A stretch of DNA of 64,000 bases. Origin: Methanosphaerula palustris E1-9c (GTDB lineage: Archaea; Halobacteriota; Methanomicrobia; Methanomicrobiales; Methanospirillaceae). The translations under genes were made by a program, and so were the position numbers. The notes beneath the pieces were generated by a model. It saw only the letters and a program-made list of their open reading frames with translations, did not search any database and was not told where the DNA came from. Shown piece by piece: positions 8,743-17,594 of the stretch. Positions within the stretch are counted from its first letter, which is position 1. Each line of letters starts with the position of its first letter. Location: the NCBI RefSeq assembly GCF_000021965.1, contig NC_011832.1, positions 1,736,001-1,800,000 of the forward strand. The letters are read 5' to 3'.

Positions 8743-8886
8743 TCAATCCCTGCGACCAGAAGGGTTCCCTGCCGAGGTGACAAATGTGGCAGCAACCGAG
8801 CTTGCATCCAGAAATCCATTGATAAAGGTGAAAGCGAACGTAAGCAGCACAGTGATGATAGTTAGGACAGACCTTCTGATGAACTG
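8743..8886 (-). pseudogene. PiT-family phosphate transporter N-terminal fragment
   Basis: The 47-codon open stretch encodes QFIRRSVLTIITVLLTFAFT followed by FINGFLDASSVAATFVTSAG. The FxNGFxDA-x-x-x-(V/I)A pattern is the signature of the first helix of PiT-type inorganic phosphate transporters. No ATG precedes it, a TGA ends it after about 47 residues, and the rest of the transporter (several hundred residues) is absent from neighbouring frames. It is therefore a remnant in a decayed 1-kb region. Confidence 0.6.
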
Positions 8887-9034
8887 ACTGGAACGAGATA
8901 GGATACTGCCAGAAAAAAAAGATTCGATCCAGATGCCATGGGAATTGAAGAGAACTTATCCGAACCCGGAATAATCCTCGGAAACATTTCAGTTAAGTAT
9001 TTAGGTGTCCTGTTCAAGTACAGACGTAAGAATC

Positions 9035-9553
9035 ATGTCTGGTCGAATACTTATCGCATATATATCGCGGAAAGGCTCGACAGCCGAGATCGCCCGGGCT
9101 GTCGGAAAGGAGCTTGAGGCAGCAGGATACGCCGTTGATGTCGCTGATATGAAGACAGTCACCTCCCTCACCGGCTATGATGCCGTTATAATCGGAGCCC
9201 CCCTGTACATGGGACGAATGGTCCGAGATGTCGGAAAATTTGTTGGACATCATCGGGAACAGTTGGTAGCATTACCAGTAGCAGCATTCGCCGTTGGGAT
9301 AGCCCCCGTCTCAAAAGAAGCCGGATCGGTTGAATATGGAATGAAGAAACTTCATAGTTCTCTAACACCCCTGAAGCCAGTGGCCACGACCCTCTTTGCC
9401 GGCAGGCTGGACCCGACACAGATGTCGTTCATCTCGAGAAAGATGATGGAGATGGCGAAGATTCCATCAGGGGACTTTCGGGATTGGAATGCAATAGCGT
9501 CCTGGGCACAAACACTCCCCGGGTTGTTAAGGGTTGGAAGTATCACCGGTTGA
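9035..9553 (+). CDS. Flavodoxin-domain protein (HemG-like)
   Basis: About 172 residues from the ATG that begins MSGRILIAYISRKGSTAEIA. The FMN phosphate loop is S-R-K-G-S-T-A-E; VIIGAPLYMGRM is the second flavin-contact loop of the flavodoxin_5/HemG type; the end (WNAIASWAQTLPGLL) is a typical amphipathic C-terminal helix. HemG-like proteins oxidise protoporphyrinogen in some bacteria; in a methanogen with the siroheme-based haem route this is unlikely, and a general electron-transfer or quinone-reducing role is more probable (inference). The upstream in-frame start 10 codons earlier adds residues not expected in the fold. A T-run follows the stop. Confidence 0.8.
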   Translation: MSGRILIAYISRKGSTAEIARAVGKELEAAGYAVDVADMKTVTSLTGYDAVIIGAPLYMGRMVRDVGKFVGHHREQLVALPVAAFAVGIAPVSKEAGSVEYGMKKLHSSLTPLKPVATTLFAGRLDPTQMSFISRKMMEMAKIPSGDFRDWNAIASWAQTLPGLLRVGSITG

Positions 9554-9564
9554 GGGGGATGATA

Positions 9565-9577
9565 CTCTCTTTTTTTC
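9565..9577 (+). terminator. T-run terminator
   Basis: CTCTCTTTTTTTC beginning 12 nt after the flavodoxin stop, with T7 at 9570-9576, as expected for an archaeal terminator. Confidence 0.45.
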
Positions 9578-9865
9578 AAAACCCTGCCCTTTTAAAACCA
9601 AACCCATTTTTCATAGTTTAAGGATCAATTCTCTTTTGGGTGAGTAGCTGAACAATAATATAACTACTCCCCAATTGCTCCCAAGAACTGGATATGAGAA
9701 GATGATCTCCCCTGTCGCGATAGGAATTCTGTGCTCTGTCCCCTTCCTCCAACCCACCAGGTTAAAGGTTGAAGGGGCAGGAGATCATTGACCTCAAAAC
9801 CATGGCGACAGAGGTTGGACCAGAAGGATTAATCTATTAACAGACAGGGTAATGGATGTTCGATC
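9578..9865. other. Intergenic region upstream of the protease gene
   Basis: About 290 bp with no reading frame of note. It contains a GAGTAG/CTACTC inverted repeat around an AT-rich loop near 9641-9670 (AACAATAATATAA) that could include a TATA box, but its distance to the protease ATG (about 200 nt) makes that uncertain. Confidence 0.3.
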
Positions 9866-12800
9866 ATGCGTCATTCCCTCCTGTTATCAGGCACCATCAT
9901 TCTCCTGTTCTGCCTGATCATAATCCCAACAGAAGCGCTCGTCCAGTCTGAATCTGCAGTACGGCCGACTATGTTCGCCTGGGAGGAGAAGATGAGTTCT
10001 GATCTCCTGCCCCTGGTCGATGAGCGGTTTCTTTCACCAGGAGAGACTCAGGGGGAGGCCGCAAAGGGAACAGTTCGACAGACTGGAATCAATGGGACTC
10101 TCAACGATGAGGTCTTCATCTATATCAGGGTTACAGAGACCATATCAGTAAAGGATCTCGATCGCTGGTGCGTCGAGATCACTGACCGCGATGATGGGGA
10201 GCATCGTGTGGCAGCCTGGGTCAGAGTCAGTGACCTTCCCAGTCTCGCCTCATTGGAATGGATCAGGTCAATCCAGACAGTACTTCCACCAATTGTCAAT
10301 ACCGGCTCAGTAGACACACAGGGAGATCAGATTATCAGGGCAGATCAGATCCGGAGAACCACGGGGTCCTCGGGCCAGGGTGTAAAGGTCGGTGTGATCT
10401 CCACAGGAGTTGACCACTGGCGAGACGCTGCAGCAACCGGAGACCTGCCCTCGACCCTCCACGTTCTCTCAAACTCATTTGGCGGTGATGAGGGAACGGC
10501 CATGCTTGAGATCATTCATGACATTGCACCAGATGCTGACCTATATTTCTATGATACCGGTACAAACACAATCGCGTTCAATCGAGCTGTGGACGCATTG
10601 ACAGAGGCCGGCTGTTCGGTGATCGTCGACGACATCTCCTGGTTGGGTGAACCATTCTTTGAAGACGGTTCGGTCGCGACACATATCCAGGAGAAGATCC
10701 AGAATGGGAACCTCGTTTATGTCACCTCTGCCGGCAACTACGCACAGAAACATTATCAGGGGACCTATTTCAATGACGGAAGCGGGTGGCATGACTTCAG
10801 TGCAGGAAGTTCATCCAGAAAAAAGATCTACCTGAGCATCCCGCCAGGCGGAAGCGTCAGAGCTGTTCTACAGTGGGATGATCCCTTCGGCACTTCAGCG
10901 AACGACTACGATCTGTACCTGAACGAACAATATCCATATTCTGGAATCACCTTAAAAAAAAGCACGAATGCCCAGACCGGAAGCGCGGACCCGATTGAGT
11001 GGATCACCTATACCAACAGCAACTCCTACACGATCAACGCCGAGCTCGACGTCAACAACTACATGAACCTCGCGGAGGAACGAACCCTTGAACTACAGAT
11101 GTACATCAGTTCGGGAACCACGATCAGTCCAGATAATCTGGTCTCTGCTGATTCTATCAGTGGTCAGGCTGCTGTACCCGAGGTCCTGACCATTGGTGCA
11201 CTTGGCGCAACCACACCCAATCAACTGGAACCGTTCTCCTCCCAAGGCCCTGTCACGATCGTATATCCACACCGCGAGACACGTCAGAAGCCCGATCTAT
11301 GCGGGATCGATGGGGTCGCCGTGACCGGGGCGGGAGGGTTTCCCACTCGGTTCTATGGGACCAGTGCCGCAGCTCCGCATATCGCAGGGGTTGCAGCACT
11401 TCTCTGGAGTCTGAACCCATCCCTCACTCCTGACCAGATCCGAACAGTGCTTATTGAAGGCGCGGTCGACCTTGGTGATCCTGGATGGGACACGCTCTAT
11501 GGATCTGGCCGAGCCGACGCACTTGCCTCAAAGGATTTGATCAGAACTGATGGGAAGATCACGGTATCGGGGCCGGTAGTGATCGATAAACCAGGCACCT
11601 ATGTACTCGACCGTGACATCATAGATTGCCAGAATACGGTAGGAATTGAGATAAAGGCGTCAAATGTCGTCTTCGACGGTCAGGGTCATCTGATCAGCGG
11701 ACAGAATAGAGGTGGATCGGCAGGGATCTTTGTCTCGAAGGATCCAGATAATCCACTGACTGGCGTTATCATAAAAAATGTGGATGTGGACCACTGGGAC
11801 TATGGGATCTATTACCTGAATGCTATCGAGGGAATGATCCAGACGATCAGAACTACAGGGAATGATAAATATGGGATTGTTCTCTACGCGGGGAGCAGTG
11901 GGAATACAGTCGCTGACAGCACGCTCACCGATAATGGAGACGGTATCTACCTAACCGCCTCAAGCGACAGGAATACAATCCAAAACACGTCGATCAGAGA
12001 GAACCGGAACCATGGAATCTCTATCTATGACTCAACCAGCAACCTACTGGAGGGTAACAGCATCACTGGCGCAACCGCAGTTGGGGTCCAGTTCTTCACC
12101 ACGAATAACAACACCCTGACCAGCAGCACGATTACCGGGGACACCCTGTATGGTGTCCAGATTTACCATTCTGATGGCAACATTCTGAAGAATAACACCA
12201 TCACCGGCAGCACCAGTGCCGGAGTATACCTCAACCAATCCCAGGAGAACAGTATCTACAACAATTACTTCAACAATCCAAATAATGCCCTTGTTGAAGG
12301 AACGACGAGCCAAAACACCTGGAACCACGATCCAATGCTTGGAACCAACATCGTCAGAGGTCCATCGATTGGAGGAAATTATTGGGCGACTCCATCGAGA
12401 AATGGTTTTTCAGAGACTCATCCGGACAACAACCGTGATGGGTTCTGTGACGAGGGATATATCATCACATCTGAACAGAAGGGAAAAAACATCGACGAGG
12501 CCCCCCTCATATTACCGCAATCGTCCAATATGACCAGACCGACCGCAGGTTTTTGGGCAATCCCAACCAAGGGGACTGCCCCGCTCTCTGTCCAGTTCAC
12601 TGACACCTCAACTGGTATCCCAGCACGGTGGACCTGGGACTTCGGAGATGGTCAGAATTCAACAGATCAAATGACAGAGGTTGTTAACAGGACAATACAG
12701 AACCCGGTACATTCCTATACACAACCAGGTACCTACTCTGTCACCCTGACTGTCTCAAATCCACTGGGTGACGACTCTATGGAAAGAACCGGATATATCA

Positions 12801-13036
12801 TCGTCTCTGGATCAGTCATTCCAATACAATCTACGAACGTAATTCCAAAAGATCTGAACGGCGACGGGAAGTACGAAGATCTCAACGGGAATGGTAGACC
12901 TGACTTTGAAGACGTGGTGCTGTTCTTCGATCAGATGGACTGGATTGAACAATATGAACCAATCGATGCGTTTGACTTCAACAATAACAATGCGATCGAC
13001 TTCAACGACATCGTCGTCCTCTTCAACCAGTTATGA
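9866..13036 (+). CDS. Secreted subtilisin-like (S8) protease with beta-helix, PKD and dockerin-like modules
   Basis: A 1,056-residue exported protein. Residues 1-25 form a signal peptide (hydrophobic core IILLFCLIIIP, then TEA). The peptidase S8 domain spans about 165-555: VGVISTGVDHW (176-185), GDEGTAMLEIIHDIAPDA with the probable His (about 207-224), TSAGNYA with oxyanion N291, and the catalytic Ser500 in YGTSAAAPH. The usual catalytic Asp position in this subfamily (S-D-x-x-D) is Thr180 here, so activity needs testing. Residues about 565-830 are a NosD-like right-handed beta-helix with repeated N-T-(I/L)-x-x-x-x-I units. A PKD domain (about 890-985, WDFGDGQNS) follows, and the last 55 residues contain two Ca-binding EF-hand-like loops, DLNGDGKYEDLNGNGRPDFEDV and DFNNNNAIDFNDI, as in dockerins. 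A cell-surface or extracellular role is likely. Confidence 0.88.
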   Translation: MRHSLLLSGTIILLFCLIIIPTEALVQSESAVRPTMFAWEEKMSSDLLPLVDERFLSPGETQGEAAKGTVRQTGINGTLNDEVFIYIRVTETISVKDLDRWCVEITDRDDGEHRVAAWVRVSDLPSLASLEWIRSIQTVLPPIVNTGSVDTQGDQIIRADQIRRTTGSSGQGVKVGVISTGVDHWRDAAATGDLPSTLHVLSNSFGGDEGTAMLEIIHDIAPDADLYFYDTGTNTIAFNRAVDALTEAGCSVIVDDISWLGEPFFEDGSVATHIQEKIQNGNLVYVTSAGNYAQKHYQGTYFNDGSGWHDFSAGSSSRKKIYLSIPPGGSVRAVLQWDDPFGTSANDYDLYLNEQYPYSGITLKKSTNAQTGSADPIEWITYTNSNSYTINAELDVNNYMNLAEERTLELQMYISSGTTISPDNLVSADSISGQAAVPEVLTIGALGATTPNQLEPFSSQGPVTIVYPHRETRQKPDLCGIDGVAVTGAGGFPTRFYGTSAAAPHIAGVAALLWSLNPSLTPDQIRTVLIEGAVDLGDPGWDTLYGSGRADALASKDLIRTDGKITVSGPVVIDKPGTYVLDRDIIDCQNTVGIEIKASNVVFDGQGHLISGQNRGGSAGIFVSKDPDNPLTGVIIKNVDVDHWDYGIYYLNAIEGMIQTIRTTGNDKYGIVLYAGSSGNTVADSTLTDNGDGIYLTASSDRNTIQNTSIRENRNHGISIYDSTSNLLEGNSITGATAVGVQFFTTNNNTLTSSTITGDTLYGVQIYHSDGNILKNNTITGSTSAGVYLNQSQENSIYNNYFNNPNNALVEGTTSQNTWNHDPMLGTNIVRGPSIGGNYWATPSRNGFSETHPDNNRDGFCDEGYIITSEQKGKNIDEAPLILPQSSNMTRPTAGFWAIPTKGTAPLSVQFTDTSTGIPARWTWDFGDGQNSTDQMTEVVNRTIQNPVHSYTQPGTYSVTLTVSNPLGDDSMERTGYIIVSGSVIPIQSTNVIPKDLNGDGKYEDLNGNGRPDFEDVVLFFDQMDWIEQYEPIDAFDFNNNNAIDFNDIVVLFNQL

Positions 13037-13112
13037 GAACTGCGGGGGGTCTTTTGTCTTGGTGATCCTGATTAAAATGGTCAGGTGACAGAGGGGACGA
13101 TAAACCGGAACC

Positions 13113-14384
13113 TCAACGGTCATAATCCAGAGAAAATCTATAAGCGTTAGCCGGCACCAGAATCTCAAATCTGGCACCCATTCCTTCAACACCGGTCTCT
13201 GAAATGGTGATCCCAGTAATCGAGAGGATCTCCCTAACCAGGAATAAACCAAGGGCTGATTCCTTTCCAAACCCACGTTCAAAGAGCATACTCTTTTTCT
13301 CTAGGGGAATGCCTATCCCGTTATCCTCGATGATCAGCACGAGATCATCCGCTCTTTTCTGATATTTGAGAGTGACTTCAGTTACCGTTTCTCCATGCTG
13401 GATCACATTGTCCATAAGATTGAAAAGAACCTTCTCTAGCAGAGGGTCAGCATAGATATCCAGTCCTTCGAGGTCGACATGCCTAGATATCTGGAGAAAA
13501 TCCAGGTGCGAGATTGCATACAGAAAAACATGATTGACACGCTGCCACCGGGGCGGTTTCATCCCCATATCCTGGTAATCTCGTCCAAATTTTATCGAAT
13601 TCGCTATTACCTGGATTAATGAGACTTCTTTCTCCAGGTATGAGATAGCCTTTTCATCAGTAAGTGCGTTCTTTGTCAGTTCCAGATAGGCTGATAAGGT
13701 GAAAATGGCGCTCTGAATATCCTGAAAGGTTACGGTATTCAACAGATTCAATTTTTTACGGGCCAACTCCAGTATTTTTTCGTCCTGTTTTCGATCGGAG
13801 ATGTCACGACACAGGGAAAGGATTCTCATTCCCGGTCCCATCCTTACACAGGTTGAGTTGATCTCGATGGGAATGAGATTGCCGGATGAGTCCACATAGT
13901 CGACCTCCAGGTTACGGATGAACCCATCCCTGACACAGCGCCGGATTGCCAGAATATTTTTTTCTTTATCATGTGCAGCAGTCCATTCGACGGGATTCCG
14001 GTTTAGGATCTCTGCAAGATCTTGATGACCGGTCTGATGAACATACTTTGTATTGGCATCAAAAACCTGGCCTTCGTCATCAGTGACAACAAAACCGGTG
14101 TCGGTCGTTTCAATGATGGTTCGATACCGCTCCTCGCTCTCGCGCAGTTTCCGTTCACTCTCACTGAGTTTCTCATAATTTGCAGTTAACTCTTCATTTA
14201 TTGCCGTGAGTTCCTCATACGCTGCCAGGAGTTCCTCGTTCTTTTTGAGCAGTTCGGTATGCTGTTCCTGGAGTTCAGGATAGTAACTCTTACGTATTGA
14301 TGATTCGCCAAGACCGATAATCTGCATCCGCTGGTTATTCCAGTCAGGGGTATCATCAGAGTGCTGCTTCATAGACCTGTTCAA
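13113..14384 (-). CDS. PAS-domain sensor histidine kinase with Gln in the H-box
   Basis: A 423-residue soluble kinase-like protein: a Glu-rich coiled coil (about 36-86), one PAS domain (about 87-200), a dimerisation region (about 205-265) and a HATPase domain (about 310-412) with N-box N326 (NLMDNVIQHG), G1 EDNGIGI (353-359), F-box FERGFG and G2 ALGLFLVREI. In related methanogen kinases the phosphoacceptor lies in an R-H-D-I motif; here the corresponding sequence is F220-Q221-D222-I223, so the His is replaced. Its start overlaps the stop of the ErcA-like gene (ATGA), so the two were cotranscribed. It resembles the ErcS-type kinase encoded next to ErcA in bacteria. Whether Gln is a subfamily feature or loss of function cannot be told here. 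Confidence 0.8.
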   Translation of the reverse strand: MNRSMKQHSDDTPDWNNQRMQIIGLGESSIRKSYYPELQEQHTELLKKNEELLAAYEELTAINEELTANYEKLSESERKLRESEERYRTIIETTDTGFVVTDDEGQVFDANTKYVHQTGHQDLAEILNRNPVEWTAAHDKEKNILAIRRCVRDGFIRNLEVDYVDSSGNLIPIEINSTCVRMGPGMRILSLCRDISDRKQDEKILELARKKLNLLNTVTFQDIQSAIFTLSAYLELTKNALTDEKAISYLEKEVSLIQVIANSIKFGRDYQDMGMKPPRWQRVNHVFLYAISHLDFLQISRHVDLEGLDIYADPLLEKVLFNLMDNVIQHGETVTEVTLKYQKRADDLVLIIEDNGIGIPLEKKSMLFERGFGKESALGLFLVREILSITGITISETGVEGMGARFEILVPANAYRFSLDYDR

Positions 14385-15386
14385 TATCCTTGATTGTTGG
14401 CTGTCGTGGCATTGGTTGCCATGTAGGGGTCATGCATTGCTTTCTTCGCCAGATCTGGAATATCCATCCTGGTAATTCCCAGATCTCCAAGGGTTTCAGT
14501 CATTCCCATTTTTCTCTTGAACGTCTTCACAGCTGCAATGATCTTCATCTTTCTATCAGTATCATTCAATCTGGAAAGTTCAACCCCCATAATCTCCGCG
14601 TGCGTATCATAACGCCGTGGACATGCCAGATAATTATACGTCACCACATGCTCAAGCAGCACAAGCATTACATGCCCCATGAGGGAGATCAGAGAATCCC
14701 TCTAGACTGTGTGCCATCGCATGGACGACACCAGGATTCGAATTGGAGAATGCGAATCCGGCCAGGAGGCCCCCCAACATAGTCTTGTACCTGAACTCAA
14801 TCGTATCAGGTTCATCCAGTGCAGGAAGCAGATCGGTAGTCATCAACCGGATAGACTCCAGCGCTTGTACATCGGTGACTGGAGAACTTACATTTTTCAC
14901 CTTTCGCTCTGTATCGTTGATGATAACAAACTGTGAAACATCCGCCCCAGATCCTGCAGTCGTTGGTATACAGATTAGGGGTGGCAGCGGTAGTACTACA
15001 TTGTCAACGCCCTCAAATTTCAGTATGTGCTTCTTGTTCGAAACGACAATCCCGATCCCTTTAGCACGGTTTATCAGGCTGCCACCTCCAACTGCCACAA
15101 TGCAGTCACACCCTGAACGCTGGTACAGGTCTGCACCATCCACCACCAGGTAGTCCCGAGGGTTTGGAGTTACATCAGAAAATAATGTGTATCGTATACC
15201 TTCTGCTCGAAGACTATCAGTCACATCCGTGACCCATCCTGCAGCGATAAAATTCGAAGCAGTGACAACGAGCACATGCCATGAATCAAAATTTTTGGCA
15301 TATCTGCCGGCCAGTAAGCGTGCATCGACGCCTATAACAAACTCTGGTGCAACAAATTTTCTCAACTCGAAATTGGATTCATCCAT
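14381..15386 (-). pseudogene. ErcA-like iron-containing alcohol dehydrogenase, frameshifted and internally deleted
   Basis: Group III Fe-ADH family. The start MDESNFELRKFVAPEFVIGV, the NAD-binding VAVGGGSLINRAKG, CIPTTAGSGAD and the iron-ligand His residues in VVHAMAHSLEGFSDLPHGACN are all visible. Two lesions are seen. First, one extra base near 14663 shifts the frame after PHGACNA; the fold resumes in the next frame as VLLEHVVTYNYLA. Second, about 50 residues that normally lie between the T-x-R-K-V region and S-x-x-x-P-x-T-D (junction near 14880-14895) are missing, including the Asp iron ligand in the G-M-D-A-x-x-H segment. Summed length is about 335 residues instead of about 385. The downstream kinase overlaps its end, matching ErcA/ErcS pairs. 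A longer in-frame start at 15530 exists but adds an unrelated N-terminus. Confidence 0.75.
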
Positions 15387-15595
15387 CCGATTTCCACCAC
15401 CCACGCACAATTTTCGTCCAATCAATAAAGGGGAATCAATTATTAAATATTTGGTATTTCCAAGACTCCATTCCCTTAGAGATTTGTTCATCTGATCATT
15501 AGGACCATGAGAACGATTTATGTTCATCATCCTTTCCTGATGTTAGGCATCCTGGGGAGAGCTCCATGAACACAAACAGTATAGCATCATATGGT

Positions 15596-16474
15596 TTATG
15601 TGTTCACATCATCCTGCTTTGAGAGCGGGAAGTAGGTCCGATAGACACCCTGACGCTCATCGAGGTCGGTATGAAGGTATATCTCAGTCGTCTTGATGGA
15701 AGAATGACCGAGGTTCTCCTGTACGACCCGAAGATTCTTGGATCGTTTGTACAACTCACTGGCATAACTATGCCGGATTGTATGGGGAGTAACCCCGGGG
15801 GGTGCATAGACCTCAAAGAGGTGTTGCACAGTTCGAGGGGAAAGAGGATGTCCCTGTTGCCCGACAAAGAACGGACCGAAGATCCGATCGCCGGCATAAA
15901 TCTCCATCAAACGGCAGGTCTCCTCGTCGATGAAAACAGTCCGGATCTTATCTCCTTTCCCCCGGATCCTGATGGTGAGGTCATCAAAATCGATATGTTC
16001 GATGGAAATTCCACAGAGTTCAGAGACTCGGACACCAGTCGCATAGATCATCCGCACGACTAGCTGGTCCCTGACACTCGGCATCGATTCGATCAATTTC
16101 AGGACCTGCCGATGCTTCAGGTACCGCAGTTCCTGACGTTTGATCTTCGGCCTATCGATCCCAGTCACGGGATTCACGGCAACAGCCCCCTGAGCATATA
16201 AAAATCGATAAAACGAACTGAGCGTTGAGATGATTCGATGCAGAGTTTTTGCAGAATAACCATGTTCCTGTGAGAGGGCCGAGAGATATCCAGTGATCAA
16301 CCGTCGATCGTCAGCACCACCGACCTGATCAAAAGTAGCTCCTCGATCGATCAGGTAGGCACCAAACAAACGGACCACCCGGATATAACTCTGGATCGTC
16401 TTCTCAGAATAGTTTCGCATCTGCATGTACGAGTGGTACCGATCGATCCACTCGACAAAGGAAGACTTATCCAT
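15596..16474 (-). CDS. xerA: Tyrosine recombinase, archaeal XerA/XerC-D type
   Basis: About 292 residues. An N-terminal SAM-like core-binding domain (to about 115) is followed by a catalytic domain with the full set of active-site residues: R154 in ATGVRVSEL, K178 in RGKGDK, H236-x-x-R239 in HTIRHSYA, H262 in LGHSS and the nucleophile Y271 in TTEIYLH (numbering from a TTG five codons before the ATG used here). Archaeal XerA acts at dif-like sites to resolve chromosome dimers. No adjacent att or dif site or phage-type cargo was found, so a housekeeping role is more likely than an integrated-element integrase, but this is inference. Confidence 0.85.
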   Translation of the reverse strand: MDKSSFVEWIDRYHSYMQMRNYSEKTIQSYIRVVRLFGAYLIDRGATFDQVGGADDRRLITGYLSALSQEHGYSAKTLHRIISTLSSFYRFLYAQGAVAVNPVTGIDRPKIKRQELRYLKHRQVLKLIESMPSVRDQLVVRMIYATGVRVSELCGISIEHIDFDDLTIRIRGKGDKIRTVFIDEETCRLMEIYAGDRIFGPFFVGQQGHPLSPRTVQHLFEVYAPPGVTPHTIRHSYASELYKRSKNLRVVQENLGHSSIKTTEIYLHTDLDERQGVYRTYFPLSKQDDVNT

Positions 16475-16597
16475 ATAGTATCTGTTCAATGCAGGATGAG
16501 AAATAAGTTTGCGCAGAATTTCCAGGGGATATCAATCATGCATTGAAACAGAGATCAATCGATATTCTTATCAGGTTATCAAAAGAGACATTCTGAT

Positions 16598-17194
16598 GTG
16601 ATTCAGTCAAAAACGGATTATCTGTTCTACTGTGAGGCAGATCGAGTTGCACTGAATATCAAAACTACATTTCCACAGATCTTCATACACGAGGTCTGGC
16701 GCTTTGAGCGAATGCTCAGGAAGGTGGAATATTACAAAAACTGCAAGAGTTCATGGATCAATAAGCCATATTATCTCTTCCTGTACCTGCGATTCCGACG
16801 TATGAGTGTGAAGATGGGCTTCCATATCCCACTGAATGTCTTTGGCCCAGGCCTCTCAATCGCCCACCCAGGCACCTTAATTGTGAACGACGGGGCGCAG
16901 GTCGGTGAGAACTGTAGAATCCATAACTGCGTTCACATCGGCACTCAGGCAGGTTTCATAGACGCTGCGCCGAAGATTGGGAACAACGTATTCATCGGCC
17001 CGGGTGTAGTGCTATTTGGAGATATTGAGATAGCCGATGATATCGCGATCGGAGCCAATGCAGTGGTGAACAGATCCTTTACTGAGAACGGAATCACCAT
17101 CGCAGGCGTACCGGCTCGGAAGGTCAGTGACAAAGGGTTTGACCGATGCTATAAGAAATCCACCGACATAGTCCGTAGAAGAAACCAATCCTGA
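16598..17194 (+). CDS. Serine O-acetyltransferase-like hexapeptide-repeat protein
   Basis: A 198-residue protein with an alpha-helical N-terminus (1-75) and a left-handed beta-helix of hexapeptide repeats (about 80-180): ISIAHPGTLIVNDGAQVGEN-type turns and the SAT-like GNNVFIGPGVVLFGDIEIAD, IGANAVVNRSF and AGVPARKV. The conserved catalytic His lies in the SIAHPG turn. The shape fits the CysE/WcaB branch; the shortened N-terminal domain is closer to sugar-modifying acetyltransferases (colanic-acid type) than to classical CysE, so the acceptor is uncertain. The start is GTG, since no ATG occurs before the conserved N-terminal helices. Single gene, followed by a T-run at about 17237-17242. Confidence 0.75.
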   Translation: MIQSKTDYLFYCEADRVALNIKTTFPQIFIHEVWRFERMLRKVEYYKNCKSSWINKPYYLFLYLRFRRMSVKMGFHIPLNVFGPGLSIAHPGTLIVNDGAQVGENCRIHNCVHIGTQAGFIDAAPKIGNNVFIGPGVVLFGDIEIADDIAIGANAVVNRSFTENGITIAGVPARKVSDKGFDRCYKKSTDIVRRRNQS

Positions 17195-17594
17195 TTCCGG
17201 AGGATGAGATATATTCTGCCATTCTATAAAAATCTCTTTTTTAAAAATAAGGATTATAATTGTAATTGCGTAGAATAGACATTCTACGCATGTTGGATTA
17301 TGCCACCCACACCCACTTCAAAGAGGGCACAATCAAAGATTGGACCAGGACCACCCCCTACCAAACCAGGGGAGCATACAACAGGCGATTCGAATCATTC
17401 GGAAAAAGAAAAAACTGATCCCCAGAGGGAGGCAGGATTGCAAAAAACACAAAAAAACGATCAAAAAAAATATCCGGTTTCCAAAGAGTACAGACGGTAT
17501 TCAATACCATTTTAGACAACAGCCAATAGGAAACACCAACCATTCAGAAAACACCAAATAAACATACAGATGAGTGGAGAAATAGAGATCAACT
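17195..17594. other. AT-rich intergenic region with two hairpins
   Basis: About 400 bp without a convincing gene; a proline- and lysine-rich frame here has no family look or usable start. It contains a T-run after the acetyltransferase gene, a perfect 10-bp hairpin (17267-17290) and a perfect 6-1-6 hairpin GGTATTCAATACC (17496-17508). Confidence 0.4.
17267..17290. repeat. Perfect 10-bp inverted repeat, 4-nt loop
   Basis: TGCGTAGAAT and ATTCTACGCA are exact reverse complements around AGAC. No T-run follows on the plus strand, so a simple terminator is not obvious. It could be an operator, an RNA hairpin or the end of a small element. Confidence 0.5.

Noticed and set aside
15596-16474. Integrase of a mobile genetic island
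   Set aside because: The protein is a small XerA-like recombinase with no attachment-site repeat, tRNA or cargo genes next to it.
17300-17561. Proline/lysine-rich small ORFs after the acetyltransferase gene
   Set aside because: Low-complexity AT/purine-rich DNA with stops in all frames nearby and no ribosome binding site; judged non-coding.
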